Below are positions 1 to 7,643 of a DNA stretch of 64,000 nt, piece by piece. Each line of letters starts with the position of its first letter. Position 1 is the stretch's first letter. This stretch comes from Paenibacillus castaneae (GTDB taxonomy: Bacteria > Bacillota > Bacilli > Paenibacillales > Paenibacillaceae), in assembly GCF_002884445.1 (NCBI RefSeq), contig NZ_KZ614144.1, forward strand, positions 4,508,094-4,572,093, in the 5' to 3' direction. The notes beneath the pieces are model-generated. The model worked only from the letters and a program-made list of their open reading frames with translations, had not been told where the DNA came from and ran no database searches. A program made the translations under genes and the position numbers.

Positions 1-435
1 GCTAGTCCTCAAGTAAACAGGGCTACTGTCAGCCAAGCAGGGGGAGCGGGAAGTCAATCGAACAATGCAAATAATGTAAATGTCGTTACTTGCCGAAAAT
101 GTAAGTCACAGCAAATTGTAGCCAATAAAAGGGGCTACAGCTTTGCAAACATGTTCAAAACACTTGGGTGGATGGGATTACTTCCTCTCATTTTAGTGTT
201 AGTCGGTACGGTTGGGGCTTATCTTTTTATGATGAATGTGAAAATCGGTAGTGGTGGAAGTGGCATAGGTGGTGAAGGTATTGATGGCATAATAACTTTC
301 ATCGGCATTATTTGTTGGATATCAATTAGTTTGTCCTTACCTGTAAGTATATTAGTCGGGTTCGTTGGGAGAAGTGAAATTGTCAACGGCTGTATGAACT
401 GCGGCTACAAATGGAGACCTGCCAAGAAGAAGTAA
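1..435 (+). CDS. Zinc-ribbon membrane protein, C-terminal part
   Basis: The frame is open from the first base of the window, so the true start lies upstream; 144 residues are visible. They begin with a low-complexity Ser/Gln/Asn/Gly stretch, followed by a CxxC pair (TCRKC, residues 30-34), two hydrophobic segments of about 20 residues separated by a Gly-rich loop (GSGGSGIGGEG), and a second CxxC (CMNCGYKW) near a lysine-rich end. Two CxxC knuckles around a membrane hairpin is the layout of small zinc-ribbon membrane proteins. The first ATG (base 151) would drop the first knuckle, so it is unlikely to be the start. Function unknown. It is one of very few plus-strand genes here. Confidence 0.7.
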   Translation, partial: ASPQVNRATVSQAGGAGSQSNNANNVNVVTCRKCKSQQIVANKRGYSFANMFKTLGWMGLLPLILVLVGTVGAYLFMMNVKIGSGGSGIGGEGIDGIITFIGIICWISISLSLPVSILVGFVGRSEIVNGCMNCGYKWRPAKKK

Positions 436-444
436 AATTTGATG

Positions 445-470
445 GGGTGGGTCAAATTTTGATATACCCC
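445..470. repeat. 26-bp imperfect palindrome, copy 1
   Basis: GGGTGGGTCAAATTTTG followed by ATATACCCC lies just after the stop of the zinc-ribbon gene. A copy differing at one base is found 227 bases away at 672-697. Each unit has inverted ends (GGGTG/CACCC-like) and a TCAAATTTTGA core. This could be an intergenic repeat, or the terminal repeat of a lost insertion element (GGGTCA motifs are common at IS21-family ends). The sequence does not decide. Confidence 0.6.
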
Positions 471-620
471 GCCACGCAATACTTGTCATGGGGGAGTTAC
501 AATACTCTTACGAAATGCAGACTATTTTGTATAATGAAACTGTGGAGGTCAGGAAGCCCAATGGCTTTCGTCCCTACCACGATTGGTTAGTGGTCGCTTC
601 CTGTGTCAGCAGGGGCAACG

Positions 621-660
621 AGCCGTCTTCTGCGTCAACAGGGGGCGGCTTTTTCTTTTT
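621..660 (+). terminator. Rho-independent terminator
   Basis: AGCCG and CGGCT arms enclose about 20 bases and are followed directly by TTTTTCTTTTT on the plus strand. It probably ends the transcript of the zinc-ribbon gene. No convincing gene lies between that stop and this hairpin. Confidence 0.55.
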
Positions 661-671
661 GGCACGGTTTA

Positions 672-697
672 GGGTGGGTCAAATTTTGATACACCCC
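672..697. repeat. 26-bp imperfect palindrome, copy 2
   Basis: Second copy of the unit at 445-470, in the same orientation with one mismatch (TACACCCC instead of TATACCCC). It lies just beyond the 3' end of the decayed HTH gene. Confidence 0.6.
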
Positions 698-729
698 CGT
701 CAATTATTGAAAGGACTTTCTGCACCTGA

Positions 730-1181
730 CTAAAGGGCTTGATAGAACGGGGAATTTTGATATGCAGGTGCGAATAACTCTTGTAATTGCGCTTGCATTT
801 CTTCCTTGTATTGTTCAAATACTTCGGCAGGGTGCGGGTCAAGACTCTTAGAAACCTGATGTTGCAAGTCTCGTAAACGCTCTTTGACCTTGCGCCCCAA
901 CTCATTCCATAACTTTCAGTGTGCAGTCCTAGCTTGGTCATTGTCTCACCGATGGTAAAGTTCTCTGAACGTACTACAACAGGCTTAGGGGCTTCCTGAC
1001 GGGCTATCCCGCTTCGGCTAGCAAACTTCTCAAGACTCCCCACAATTATTCTTGTCTTACCATTCTCAGGCTTAGCTTGCTCCAAGTACCCATGATGGCT
1101 AAGCTGTAAAACCTTCTGTTCGGTCATACCTAACCTAGTAGCGGCTTCGGTGAGTGAGACCGTCTTACTGTTGATAATCAT
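730..1181 (-). pseudogene. HTH DNA-binding protein with a frameshift
   Basis: Translation from the ATG at 1181 (GAGG eight bases upstream) gives a MerR/excisionase-like helix-turn-helix region: SLTEAATRLGMTEQKVLQL, then HHGYLEQAKPENGKTRIIV, a wing-like segment. Near base 915-925 the sensible reading switches frame. The original frame becomes basic and repetitive, whereas the neighbouring frame continues as ELGRKVKERLRDLQHQVSK, a typical amphipathic coiled coil, and ends FYQAL-stop at 730-732. One base seems to have been lost or gained at the end of the HTH half. The gene follows the small excisionase-like gene by about ten bases, so the two probably formed one operon of phage or integrated-element origin. 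A sequencing error would give the same picture. Confidence 0.5.
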
Positions 1182-1191
1182 TGCCACTACC

Positions 1192-1359
1192 TCATGACGT
1201 TTCGTTAAGAATAAACTTCTTTAACCCCGATTGTGGGATTCTGATGACCCGCCCAACCTTCACAGATGGAATAGTGTTGTTCGAGACAAGCCTATGAATC
1301 GTTCGATAGGAAACCCGTAGCAGGTCTTTAGCTTCCTGCATTGTCAGCATCTGCTCCAA
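1192..1359 (-). CDS. Small excisionase-family HTH protein
   Basis: A 55-residue protein starting at a TTG (1357-1359) nine bases after GAAAGGAG; an in-frame ATG lies at 1350. The core reads MQEAKDLLRVSYRTIHRLV, then PSVKVGRVIRIPQSGLKKF. This is the signature of the excisionase (Xis)/BldC-like winged HTH family: an EAAxLLxVSxxTIxR helix-turn-helix followed by a GRxxRIPxxxLxxF wing. Such proteins direct excision of integrated elements or regulate small operons. The stop is about ten bases before the next HTH gene, consistent with co-transcription. A perfect 10-base inverted repeat sits across its ribosome binding site and suggests autoregulation. No integrase is seen beside it. Confidence 0.7.
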   Translation of the reverse strand: MEQMLTMQEAKDLLRVSYRTIHRLVSNNTIPSVKVGRVIRIPQSGLKKFILNETS

Positions 1360-1375
1360 TGCTTCCAACTCCTTT

Positions 1376-1400
1376 CAAATATTGTCACCTACAATATTTG
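1376..1400 (-). promoter_or_regulatory. Palindromic operator before the excisionase-like gene
   Basis: CAAATATTGT and ACAATATTTG form a perfect 10-base inverted repeat with a 5-base spacer (CACCT). It begins at the Shine-Dalgarno sequence of the excisionase-like gene. The position fits an operator bound by one of the two HTH proteins; an RNA hairpin blocking translation is the alternative. Confidence 0.5.
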
Positions 1401-1857
1401 TAATTGGGGCAGTTACGGAACACACAGAGCGTAGAGAGAAATAGAGACGTGTAATAAGTCTTTAATGAGAATCGAAATATTCCGTTCTCATGAAGAAAAG
1501 TGGGGCATAAGCAAGCTAAGGTAATTGAGGTCTGTAATGTTGGTATCTAGGAAAACTCAGTCATTAGGCTGAGGGAGATATTTAAGATTAGGGGTACTTT
1601 CTAAAGCATTTTATCTAGATAGGAAGACAGGTATATTAGCTATCTTCATGTTAATAATAGAAGCACACGCTCCCTATTTTCGCCCCCGCCGATTTGGTAG
1701 GGGCTTCTTTGTGCGTACAAAAGGATATTTGTAAAATTTTCAGGCGGGTATAACAAGCCTTAACTTCGGCTCAGAAGCAATTGCCTTTACGCTAGGCACT
1801 GGTGGGGGTACAACAAAGGACGACTATCAATAGCCGCCCCTAACTGAACTTTTGGTC
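1401..1857. other. Region without a convincing gene
   Basis: No credible coding frame is seen. At about 1679-1712 a CCCC(N12)GGGG hairpin followed by CTTCTTT resembles a weak plus-strand terminator, set inside an outer GCACAC/GTGCG pairing. The rest is mixed-composition intergenic DNA. Confidence 0.4.
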
Positions 1858-1893
1858 AAAAAAAAAAAAAAAGAAGCGGGACTTTTCCCGCTC
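1858..1893 (-). terminator. Strong terminator, minus strand
   Basis: A perfect seven-base stem, AGCGGGA/TCCCGCT with loop CTTT, is followed on the minus strand by about 16 T residues. It lies about 200 bases downstream of the first sigK fragment and may end read-through transcription from it. Confidence 0.75.
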
Positions 1894-1982
1894 CGTTGCT
1901 GTATACGCCAATACACCTCAACTATTAGTCTTTCCTGACCAACAGTGAGCAACATTCAACATGTGTCAAGTGTGTATACAGT

Positions 1983-2017
1983 AAAAAAACCAAACGGAAT
2001 CTCTGCCATTTGGTTTT
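1983..2017 (-). terminator. Terminator behind the first sigK fragment
   Basis: AAAACCAAATGG and CCGTTTGGTTTT pair on the minus strand with one mismatch and an eight-base loop, followed by a run of seven T. It starts about 75 bases after the stop codon of the sigK fragment. Confidence 0.7.
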
Positions 2018-2090
2018 ATTTATTGATATAACATCACATTTTCCACTATATACGATATGATCAGATGTTATATAATAGTTCCGGTCATTC

Positions 2091-2597
2091 TCATCTCTTC
2101 GCCTTATAAAACTCATGATAAAGCTTCATCAACGCCCTTTTCTCTATCCTGGAAACATAGCTCCGACTAATCCCAAGCTCCTTCGCAATCTCCCGCTGCG
2201 TCCGCTCATCCCCGCCATGCTCCAGCCCGAAGCGGCCGATCACAACATCCTTCTCGCGATCATCCAATATATCAAGATTTTTATAAATCTTGCTCTTTTC
2301 AATCTTAAGCTGCACCCGATCTACAATATCATCCGCTTCAGTTCCGAGGATATCGATCAACGTAATTTCATTACCTTCCTTGTCCGTGCCGATCGGATCA
2401 TGCAGCGATACGTCTTTACGTGTTTTCTTCAAAGAACGCAGGTGCATAAGTATTTCGTTCTCAATACAGCGAGCTGCGAAAGTCGCCAGCTTCGTGCCCT
2501 TTCCCGTCTGGAAGCTCTCAATCGCCTTGATCAAGCCGATTGTCCCAATACTAATTAAGTCCTCGAGATCCTCGCCTGTATTATCAAACTTTTTGAC
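2091..2597 (-). pseudogene. sigK: sigK 3' fragment, copy 1
   Basis: From the codons for [14 protein letters not shown] to the stop this is nearly identical at protein level to the intact sigK at 34469-35170. It includes the end of sigma region 2 ([15 protein letters not shown]) and region 4 with its HTH ([20 protein letters not shown]). Differences are conservative (DREKDVV for DREKEVV, YKAKR for YKVKR). It lacks the first 65 codons, so it has no region 1 or beginning of region 2 and cannot act as a complete sigma factor. Upstream of base 2597 the sequence is unrelated to sigK but matches the flank of copy 2. A TGA lies in frame just upstream. Like the spoIIIC half of split sigK in B. subtilis, it could in principle be rejoined to a 5' part, but an intact gene is present. 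A displaced original 3' end is the likeliest reading. Confidence 0.85.
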
Positions 2598-2660
2598 GTT
2601 GTGGACACAACCAGATGTAATTAATTCACTACGACCTCATCGCTGCCAGCGATAGGAATG
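2598..2660. other. Putative attachment flank at sigK fragment 1
   Basis: The bases next to the fragment begin with GTTGTGGACACAAC, a perfect palindrome with 6-base arms and a GA centre. About 30 bases further is a second palindrome, ATCGCTGCCAGCGAT. The same two elements in the same order adjoin copy 2 at 28601-28660, although sigK itself has neither. This fits one arm of a recombined attachment site. No crossover experiment or recombinase supports it yet. Confidence 0.5.
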
Positions 2661-3579
2661 GGTTAGGATTAAATATGTTGCTGTAGGATAAATCCTTATT
2701 AAATATGGGTTTGTTCCGGCCGCTGTGTTATCTAGTTGGTTCTTTTATGTAGTTTGTGATGGTTTTCGCCCCCAATTCGTCCCCATAAAATAATGTATAT
2801 GTTTTAGCCTCCACATGTGTAAGTTGTGTGTTTTTTGATCTAGTAAAGTGGCCCGTCGCACTTTGGATACCACGTAATGTCTTTGCCCGATTAATATTCT
2901 CGATTGTTCTGTCCCCAACGAAAGCGATCATCCTTGCATCGATATCAATGAGAGTCTTTCTGAAGCTACTTCCTGGGACATTAAGCCTGGCTAGCTACTT
3001 TGTGGTTTCGATTATTTGAGAAATAGCCTTAAACACATTACTGATGCTGTGCTGACAACTGCTTTACGAAATCCTCATACATGAATAATGCAATCCTCCA
3101 AAGGGCATTATACTTCTCCGATAGAAGTGGTTCGGAATTAGCTTGATTTGAACACATTAAATCTGAGTAGCTAATGTAGCTTTTCTCTAACAACAACAAG
3201 AACTCCATTTGACCTAATCCTTCTTATTGACTGGAGTCGGAATCAGTTCTTTAAGGTAAGTTACCCCTCAATGGCTGAAATGCGATTTATCATTCAGCGG
3301 CAAGGAAATTAAATCTATACTTCTATGTTTTTGATGCTGTGGCTACTGCAGAATATTAATGTGACCTTAGATCATTGGTTCACTATTTTTGAAGGTTACA
3401 AAAAGAAAGGCAGTACAAAACTCTGGATACGAGTTCTATACTGTCTACTTATCCTATTCCTTAAATCAAAAGCTGCTACTTAACGAGTCTTAAATCAAAA
3501 ATTTTCAACTAAACAGTAAGCGCTTTCTAAATGAAACAGCATTTCACTATATTAGGGGCACGCTAAAGCATGATGAAGA
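2661..3579. other. AT-rich remnant region
   Basis: Apart from one short reading frame (3038-3208) no gene is recognised. A 67-codon minus frame at 2728-2931 has no recognisable domain. AGTAAGCGCTTTCT at about 3515-3528 resembles a catabolite-responsive element but lies downstream of the fructokinase operon, where it would have no obvious use. The region has the look of decayed mobile-element DNA. Confidence 0.35.
3038..3208 (-). CDS. Short hypothetical ORF, 56 aa
   Basis: The frame runs from an ATG at 3208, preceded by AAGGA about nine bases upstream, to TAA at 3038. It reads MEFLLLLEKSYISYSDLMCS and later NALWRIALFMYEDFVKQ. The composition is protein-like, with a charged/aromatic pattern suggesting two helices. 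I do not recognise a family. It stands alone between the sigK fragment and the fructan operon, so it could be a remnant of an element-borne gene. Confidence 0.3.
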   Translation of the reverse strand: MEFLLLLEKSYISYSDLMCSNQANSEPLLSEKYNALWRIALFMYEDFVKQLSAQHQ

Positions 3580-3607
3580 GCAATAAGCACGTCTATGCGC
3601 TTATTGC
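3580..3607 (-). terminator. Stem-loop at the end of the fructan operon
   Basis: GCAATAAGC and GCTTATTGC form a perfect nine-base stem with a ten-base loop, 29 bases after the fructokinase stop. The minus-strand sequence behind it (TCTTCATC) is only moderately T-rich, so it may be a weak terminator or a 3'-end stabilising hairpin. Confidence 0.5.
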
Positions 3608-3635
3608 CGCTCATCTTGCTATCCAGCATGCTCAC

Positions 3636-4643
3636 CTAATCAGCTATGTCAGCACCTGCTAGAGTTCTGACCTCCTGAATCGTCGGCATGGAAGGAATCG
3701 CCCCTTTGCCTGTCGTGGCAAGCGCGCCCATAGCATTGGCGAAGGCCAGCATCGACCTTAGCTCCTGCATCGTCCACTCCTTCTGAGCATGTCCAAGCTT
3801 ACCCAGCAAAGTAAAAAGAATGCCTGCAAAAAAAGCGTCGCCTGCACCTGTCGTATCCTGAACCTCGACGCAGAATCCTCCATGCGAAGCGGTTATATTG
3901 CCTGCCCGGCAATAACTTCCGCCTGGACCTAGCGTAACAAGCAGCAAGCCTATCGACGGATATTGCTCGGTCAGCTGCTTCGTTCCCAGTTCAAGCTCGC
4001 TCGTTCCAGTCAGGAATAACAGCTCCTCCTCGGAAAGCTTCACTACGTCCGCATACTCAAGTCCCTCAGTCATGCGATCCTTCGCCGTCTGTTCATTTTC
4101 CCACAGCGATAAGCGCAGATTCGGATCGTACGAGATCAGCAGCCCTCGGCTTTTAGCATAAGCAGCAGCGCTTAATGTTGCTGTACGTGACGGCTCATGC
4201 GTCATCGAAATTGAGCCATAGTGGAAAATGCTCGCCGAGCGGATTAACTCGAGGTTTACGTCTTCTTCACGAAGCATATAGTCGGCACCCGGCTGTCGGT
4301 AGAAAGAAAAGGAACGGTCGCCATCCGCAGCTAAATGGACAAAAGCAAGCGTTGTTCCCGCCTCTTTCGTAAAGACCAGCCCCTCGGTACCGATCTTGCT
4401 CAGTGTCAATACGTCCTTCAAATAATAGCCGAACGAATCCTCGCCAACCGCGCCAATAAAGGATGTCCGACACTGCAGCTTAGCCAAGGCAGCCAGCACA
4501 TTCGCCGGCGCGCCGCCTGGGTTGCGTTCAAAGAGCAGCTGTCCCTGATCGGATACGCCATGGGGCGTAAAATCAATAAGCAGCTCGCCAAGCGCTACAA
4601 CATCCCGTGTGCATTCATTGTGAGCTTGATCTTCCGCTACCAT
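3636..4643 (-). CDS. scrK: Fructokinase, PfkB/ribokinase family
   Basis: A 335-residue cytoplasmic sugar kinase, the last gene of the fructan operon, predicted to phosphorylate fructose to fructose-6-phosphate. PfkB hallmarks are present: VVALGELLIDF at the N-terminus, the substrate motif NPGGAPANVLAALAKL, and DTTGAGDAFFAG near residue 265, whose Asp is the catalytic base. Length is normal for the family. I chose the ATG at 4643, ten bases after GGGAG; a TTG at 4661 is also in frame. The start overlaps the end of the preceding GH32 gene by seven bases, indicating translational coupling, so hydrolase and kinase would be made together. Fructose specificity is inferred from the GH32 neighbours; other ribokinase-family sugar kinases look similar. 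Confidence 0.87.
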   Translation of the reverse strand: MVAEDQAHNECTRDVVALGELLIDFTPHGVSDQGQLLFERNPGGAPANVLAALAKLQCRTSFIGAVGEDSFGYYLKDVLTLSKIGTEGLVFTKEAGTTLAFVHLAADGDRSFSFYRQPGADYMLREEDVNLELIRSASIFHYGSISMTHEPSRTATLSAAAYAKSRGLLISYDPNLRLSLWENEQTAKDRMTEGLEYADVVKLSEEELLFLTGTSELELGTKQLTEQYPSIGLLLVTLGPGGSYCRAGNITASHGGFCVEVQDTTGAGDAFFAGILFTLLGKLGHAQKEWTMQELRSMLAFANAMGALATTGKGAIPSMPTIQEVRTLAGADIAD

Positions 4644-6130
4644 ATCGAGCTCAGCTCCCAAGCATCCAAACTTTCGATTCTTGCGTCGCCGCCTCGCGCG
4701 AAGAAAGAAATCCCAGTATCCTGCAGCTTCGGATAAATGCGATTCGTCATTGCAATGCGTCCTTCTCCTGCAAACAGCTCGACAGAGGATCGGTCAAGAA
4801 ACAGCCTCAAATGCAAGCGGCCATCAGCAACCAGCTGCAGCGGCGCCTCGCTGATTCCGCCATCGCCCGCTCCGCTCCATTGACGGTCCGTATACAGTTT
4901 CTGACCGCGAACAGAGTACCTGATTTCGGTGAAAGAAGCTCCATCCTCCGAGCATCGCACGCGAACGCCGACCTCCGATGCTACAGGGTTCGACAGATCA
5001 AAAACGATGTCCATCTCGAGCGATTCGCCTTGAACGCCGTCTATGGCTACGTATGATTGATCAGCTATAGTAACGTCTGAAGCCGTAACATGGGATCCTC
5101 GAAGTGTGGCAAGCTCCGGTACCGGTTGACTAAGAAGCGTGCCGTCTTCTGCCATTGTCAGCTCACGCGGCAGCGTCATGCCGCCAAGCCAGCCATGCGC
5201 GGCTTCCGGCATCGTCGCTCCCCATATGTTCATCCATGCGATCATAATTCTTCTGCCCCGGTCATCGAGCAAGGTCTGCGGCGCATAGAAATCGAAGCCG
5301 TAGTCGATTTGCGCAGCATGCTGCTGCTCGAAGCGACAGCTCGCATAATCAAAGCTGCCTGCCACATATAAATTTTTGATCGGAGCAATGTTCATCGGTG
5401 AAATAATCAGGACATGCTGATCCCCCGCACCTAATGGGAATAGGTCGGGACACTCCCACATATCCCCCATCGTGCCCTCGCTCTCTAACGCAGCACCTTT
5501 ATATTCCCAGCTGTACAGATCCTTAGAGACATACATAATGGCTTTGCCGCGGCCGTCCTTACCATAACCGACGACCATGTACCAGCTGTCGCCGTTCTTC
5601 CATACTTTCGGATCGCGGAACCCGAAGCGCTCGACATCTGGCGAATCTCCGATTACCGGATTAGCAGCATGCTTGTGGAAGGTCACGCCGTCCTTACTTG
5701 TTGCCAGACATTGCACCTCTTCCGGTGTCTTCCCGTCTACATGCCCCGTATAAATAAGTGTAAGCTCGCCATTGTTGTCGACGGCGCTGCCTGACCAGCA
5801 GCCCTGTCCCCCGTCTCCGCCCTTGTCATAATCCTCAGAAGGCGCAAGCGCTACCGGCAGATGCTCCCAGTGGACAAGATCCTTGCTTTTCGCATGCCCC
5901 CAATGCATCGGTCCTTGCTTTGCCTGAAACGGATCATGCTGATAGAACAGATGGTAATGCCCTTCAAAATAGATCATCCCATTCGGATCGTTCATCCAGC
6001 CCGCTGGGGGCATCATATGGTACTGGAGGCGATACTGAGGGTTCAGCTTGCTGCTGTTATTTCTCCATGCTTCTTCAGCTTGAGAGATAAAAGCTTGATG
6101 TTGTTCCTGACTGCTTACGTTATTATTCAT
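4637..6130 (-). CDS. GH32 beta-fructosidase (sucrose hydrolase type)
   Basis: A 497-residue glycoside hydrolase family 32 protein without a signal peptide, so predicted cytoplasmic. It carries the classical nucleophile motif GWMNDPNG (Asp near residue 48), the transition-state stabiliser motif FRDPKVW, and ECPDLF with the acid/base Glu. A five-bladed propeller followed by a C-terminal beta-sandwich ending in FLDRSSVELFAGEG is standard. Length and the conserved WMNDPNG suggest a sucrose/sucrose-6-phosphate hydrolase or exo-fructanase acting on imported sugar. The ATG at 6130 (AGGTGAG upstream) is preferred; a GTG at 6139 is possible. It lies 27 bases after the next GH32 gene and overlaps fructokinase. 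Exact substrate cannot be told from motifs. Confidence 0.88.
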   Translation of the reverse strand: MNNNVSSQEQHQAFISQAEEAWRNNSSKLNPQYRLQYHMMPPAGWMNDPNGMIYFEGHYHLFYQHDPFQAKQGPMHWGHAKSKDLVHWEHLPVALAPSEDYDKGGDGGQGCWSGSAVDNNGELTLIYTGHVDGKTPEEVQCLATSKDGVTFHKHAANPVIGDSPDVERFGFRDPKVWKNGDSWYMVVGYGKDGRGKAIMYVSKDLYSWEYKGAALESEGTMGDMWECPDLFPLGAGDQHVLIISPMNIAPIKNLYVAGSFDYASCRFEQQHAAQIDYGFDFYAPQTLLDDRGRRIMIAWMNIWGATMPEAAHGWLGGMTLPRELTMAEDGTLLSQPVPELATLRGSHVTASDVTIADQSYVAIDGVQGESLEMDIVFDLSNPVASEVGVRVRCSEDGASFTEIRYSVRGQKLYTDRQWSGAGDGGISEAPLQLVADGRLHLRLFLDRSSVELFAGEGRIAMTNRIYPKLQDTGISFFARGGDARIESLDAWELSSIW

Positions 6131-6157
6131 CCCACTCACCTATCCTTGCTTTCTATA

Positions 6158-7618
6158 CTATTTGTTCCAAATGGACTTCAGCCTATATACTTCAACGCTA
6201 TTAAAAAGAGCAGCACCGCCGTGGGCAAACAGCTCAACACCTTGGCTGTCCGCTTGCGGATAGACCAAAACCGTAAAAACTTTCTCCCCATTGCCTAAGA
6301 ACAGCTCAATGACTGATTCGTCTATGAAGGCATGGAACATTATTCGATTTTGCACCCCCTTGCAGGGTGCGGTAAACCGTTTGCCGAAATGAAAGGGAGC
6401 TCCCTCCCGATTGATAAACTCATTCTGACTGGCAAACGTTCGGTCCACAAAAACCGTCCCGGTTACTGCGTCATACCCGATATGCGCTGCCTCGGAACCA
6501 TCTGCCGAACAGAGGACGCGCAAGCCGAATGAATCGGCATCCTTCCACTCGATATCCGCAATCAGCTCATAAGAGGCTCCTTTATAGTCCAGCTTAACGG
6601 ATCCATCTTCCAATGCAACGTTGGTAAACCGAAAGGCATCCGTCCGCAGCCGCTTCAGCTCGTCAATCGGTCTCTGGCAAAGTGTGATCAGACCTTCACT
6701 ATCCTCCTGAAGCGTAAGCGTTCGGGGAATCGACATGCCGCCCTTCCACGGCGCAGTCGGTCCTGCGAACGGGTATTTCCAATTGGAGGTCCACCCCAGC
6801 CAAATGCTGCGTCCGTCCTCCTGCGGAAGATCGGAATACGTAACCGCCGCGTAAAAATCCTGGCCATAATCGGTCCAAAGGATCTGCTTCCCCGTAACGT
6901 CGTCGTTCGTGAAGCGGCGACCGTCGAATTCGCCGATAAAATATTGCGCGGTCGAGCCGTCCGTTTCCCGGTTGTCGCCAATGCTGACATGCAACACCCA
7001 CTTCTGGCGCGTCACATTGCCTTCAATCGGCAGACAGAAGAGGTCTGGGCATTCCCATACCGCTGCCTGTGATCCCTGAGCCTTGCCGAATTCACTCTCA
7101 TATTGCCATGCTCTCAGATTGTCCGACGAATAGAAATGAACGCTTTTGTCCACGGACACCACCATAATCCATTTGCCGCTCGGTTCATGCCACAGCACCT
7201 TCGGATCACGGAAGTCGCGAATGCCAGGATTCGGAATAACGGGATTGCCGGCATACTTCGTCCAGCTTGCCCCGCCGTCCGCGCTGTAAGCCAAGCTTTG
7301 CGACTGCAAGCCTTCTTTATAATGAGTAAATAAAGCAACCAGCCCCGCTTTGCCGCCGAACAATCCGCTCGTGTCTACTTTGTCCACGACACAGCAGCCC
7401 GACCAGATGTCGCCAAGTTCATCGGACACAAGCGCAAGCGGCAGATGGTCCCAGTGAATAAGATCACGGCTTCTCGCATGCCCCCATCGTCCGGTGAACT
7501 GGTAAAACTGGTGGTATACCCCTTCAAAATAGACCATTCCGTTCGGATCACTCATCGGTCCACTCGGAGGCGTCAGATGATACTGCGGCCGGAACCGCTC
7601 CTTATACAGCTCACTCAT
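6158..7618 (-). CDS. GH32 beta-fructosidase with MSDPNG motif
   Basis: A 486-residue GH32 enzyme with no signal peptide. The nucleophile motif reads GPMSDPNG (Asp 24) instead of GWMNDPNG: Trp is replaced by Pro, and the conserved Asn before the nucleophile by Ser. The other hallmarks are intact: FRDPKVLWH with the stabiliser Asp, and WECPDLF with the acid/base Glu. The end (AFIDESVIELFLGNGE) is the usual beta-sandwich. It starts at an ATG behind AGGAGG and lies 25 bases from the lipoprotein GH32. The altered substrate pocket suggests another specificity than the adjacent enzyme, for example short levan- or inulin-type oligosaccharides. That is inference. Confidence 0.85.
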   Translation of the reverse strand: MSELYKERFRPQYHLTPPSGPMSDPNGMVYFEGVYHQFYQFTGRWGHARSRDLIHWDHLPLALVSDELGDIWSGCCVVDKVDTSGLFGGKAGLVALFTHYKEGLQSQSLAYSADGGASWTKYAGNPVIPNPGIRDFRDPKVLWHEPSGKWIMVVSVDKSVHFYSSDNLRAWQYESEFGKAQGSQAAVWECPDLFCLPIEGNVTRQKWVLHVSIGDNRETDGSTAQYFIGEFDGRRFTNDDVTGKQILWTDYGQDFYAAVTYSDLPQEDGRSIWLGWTSNWKYPFAGPTAPWKGGMSIPRTLTLQEDSEGLITLCQRPIDELKRLRTDAFRFTNVALEDGSVKLDYKGASYELIADIEWKDADSFGLRVLCSADGSEAAHIGYDAVTGTVFVDRTFASQNEFINREGAPFHFGKRFTAPCKGVQNRIMFHAFIDESVIELFLGNGEKVFTVLVYPQADSQGVELFAHGGAALFNSVEVYRLKSIWNK

Positions 7619-7643
7619 CTTTATTCCTCCTAATCATCCCTCT

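Noticed and set aside
488-733. 81-codon plus frame between the two palindromic repeats
   Set aside because: It spans a terminator and a repeat unit, and has no recognisable protein pattern.
1925-2116. 63-codon minus frame after the first sigK fragment
   Set aside because: It runs through the terminator at 1983-2017, overlaps the sigK end and has no ribosome binding site.
2115-2655. Long plus-strand frames opposite the sigK fragments (also at 28118-28561 and 34457-35030)
   Set aside because: They are antisense shadows of a conserved sigma-factor coding sequence; their translation has no domain, and the minus frame matches SigK throughout.
2728-2931. 67-codon minus frame near the first attachment flank, considered as a recombinase remnant
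   Set aside because: No serine- or tyrosine-recombinase motif could be found, so the idea has no support.
3515-3528. cre-like sequence AGTAAGCGCTTTCT
   Set aside because: It lies downstream of the last gene of the fructan operon with no promoter to control; likely chance.
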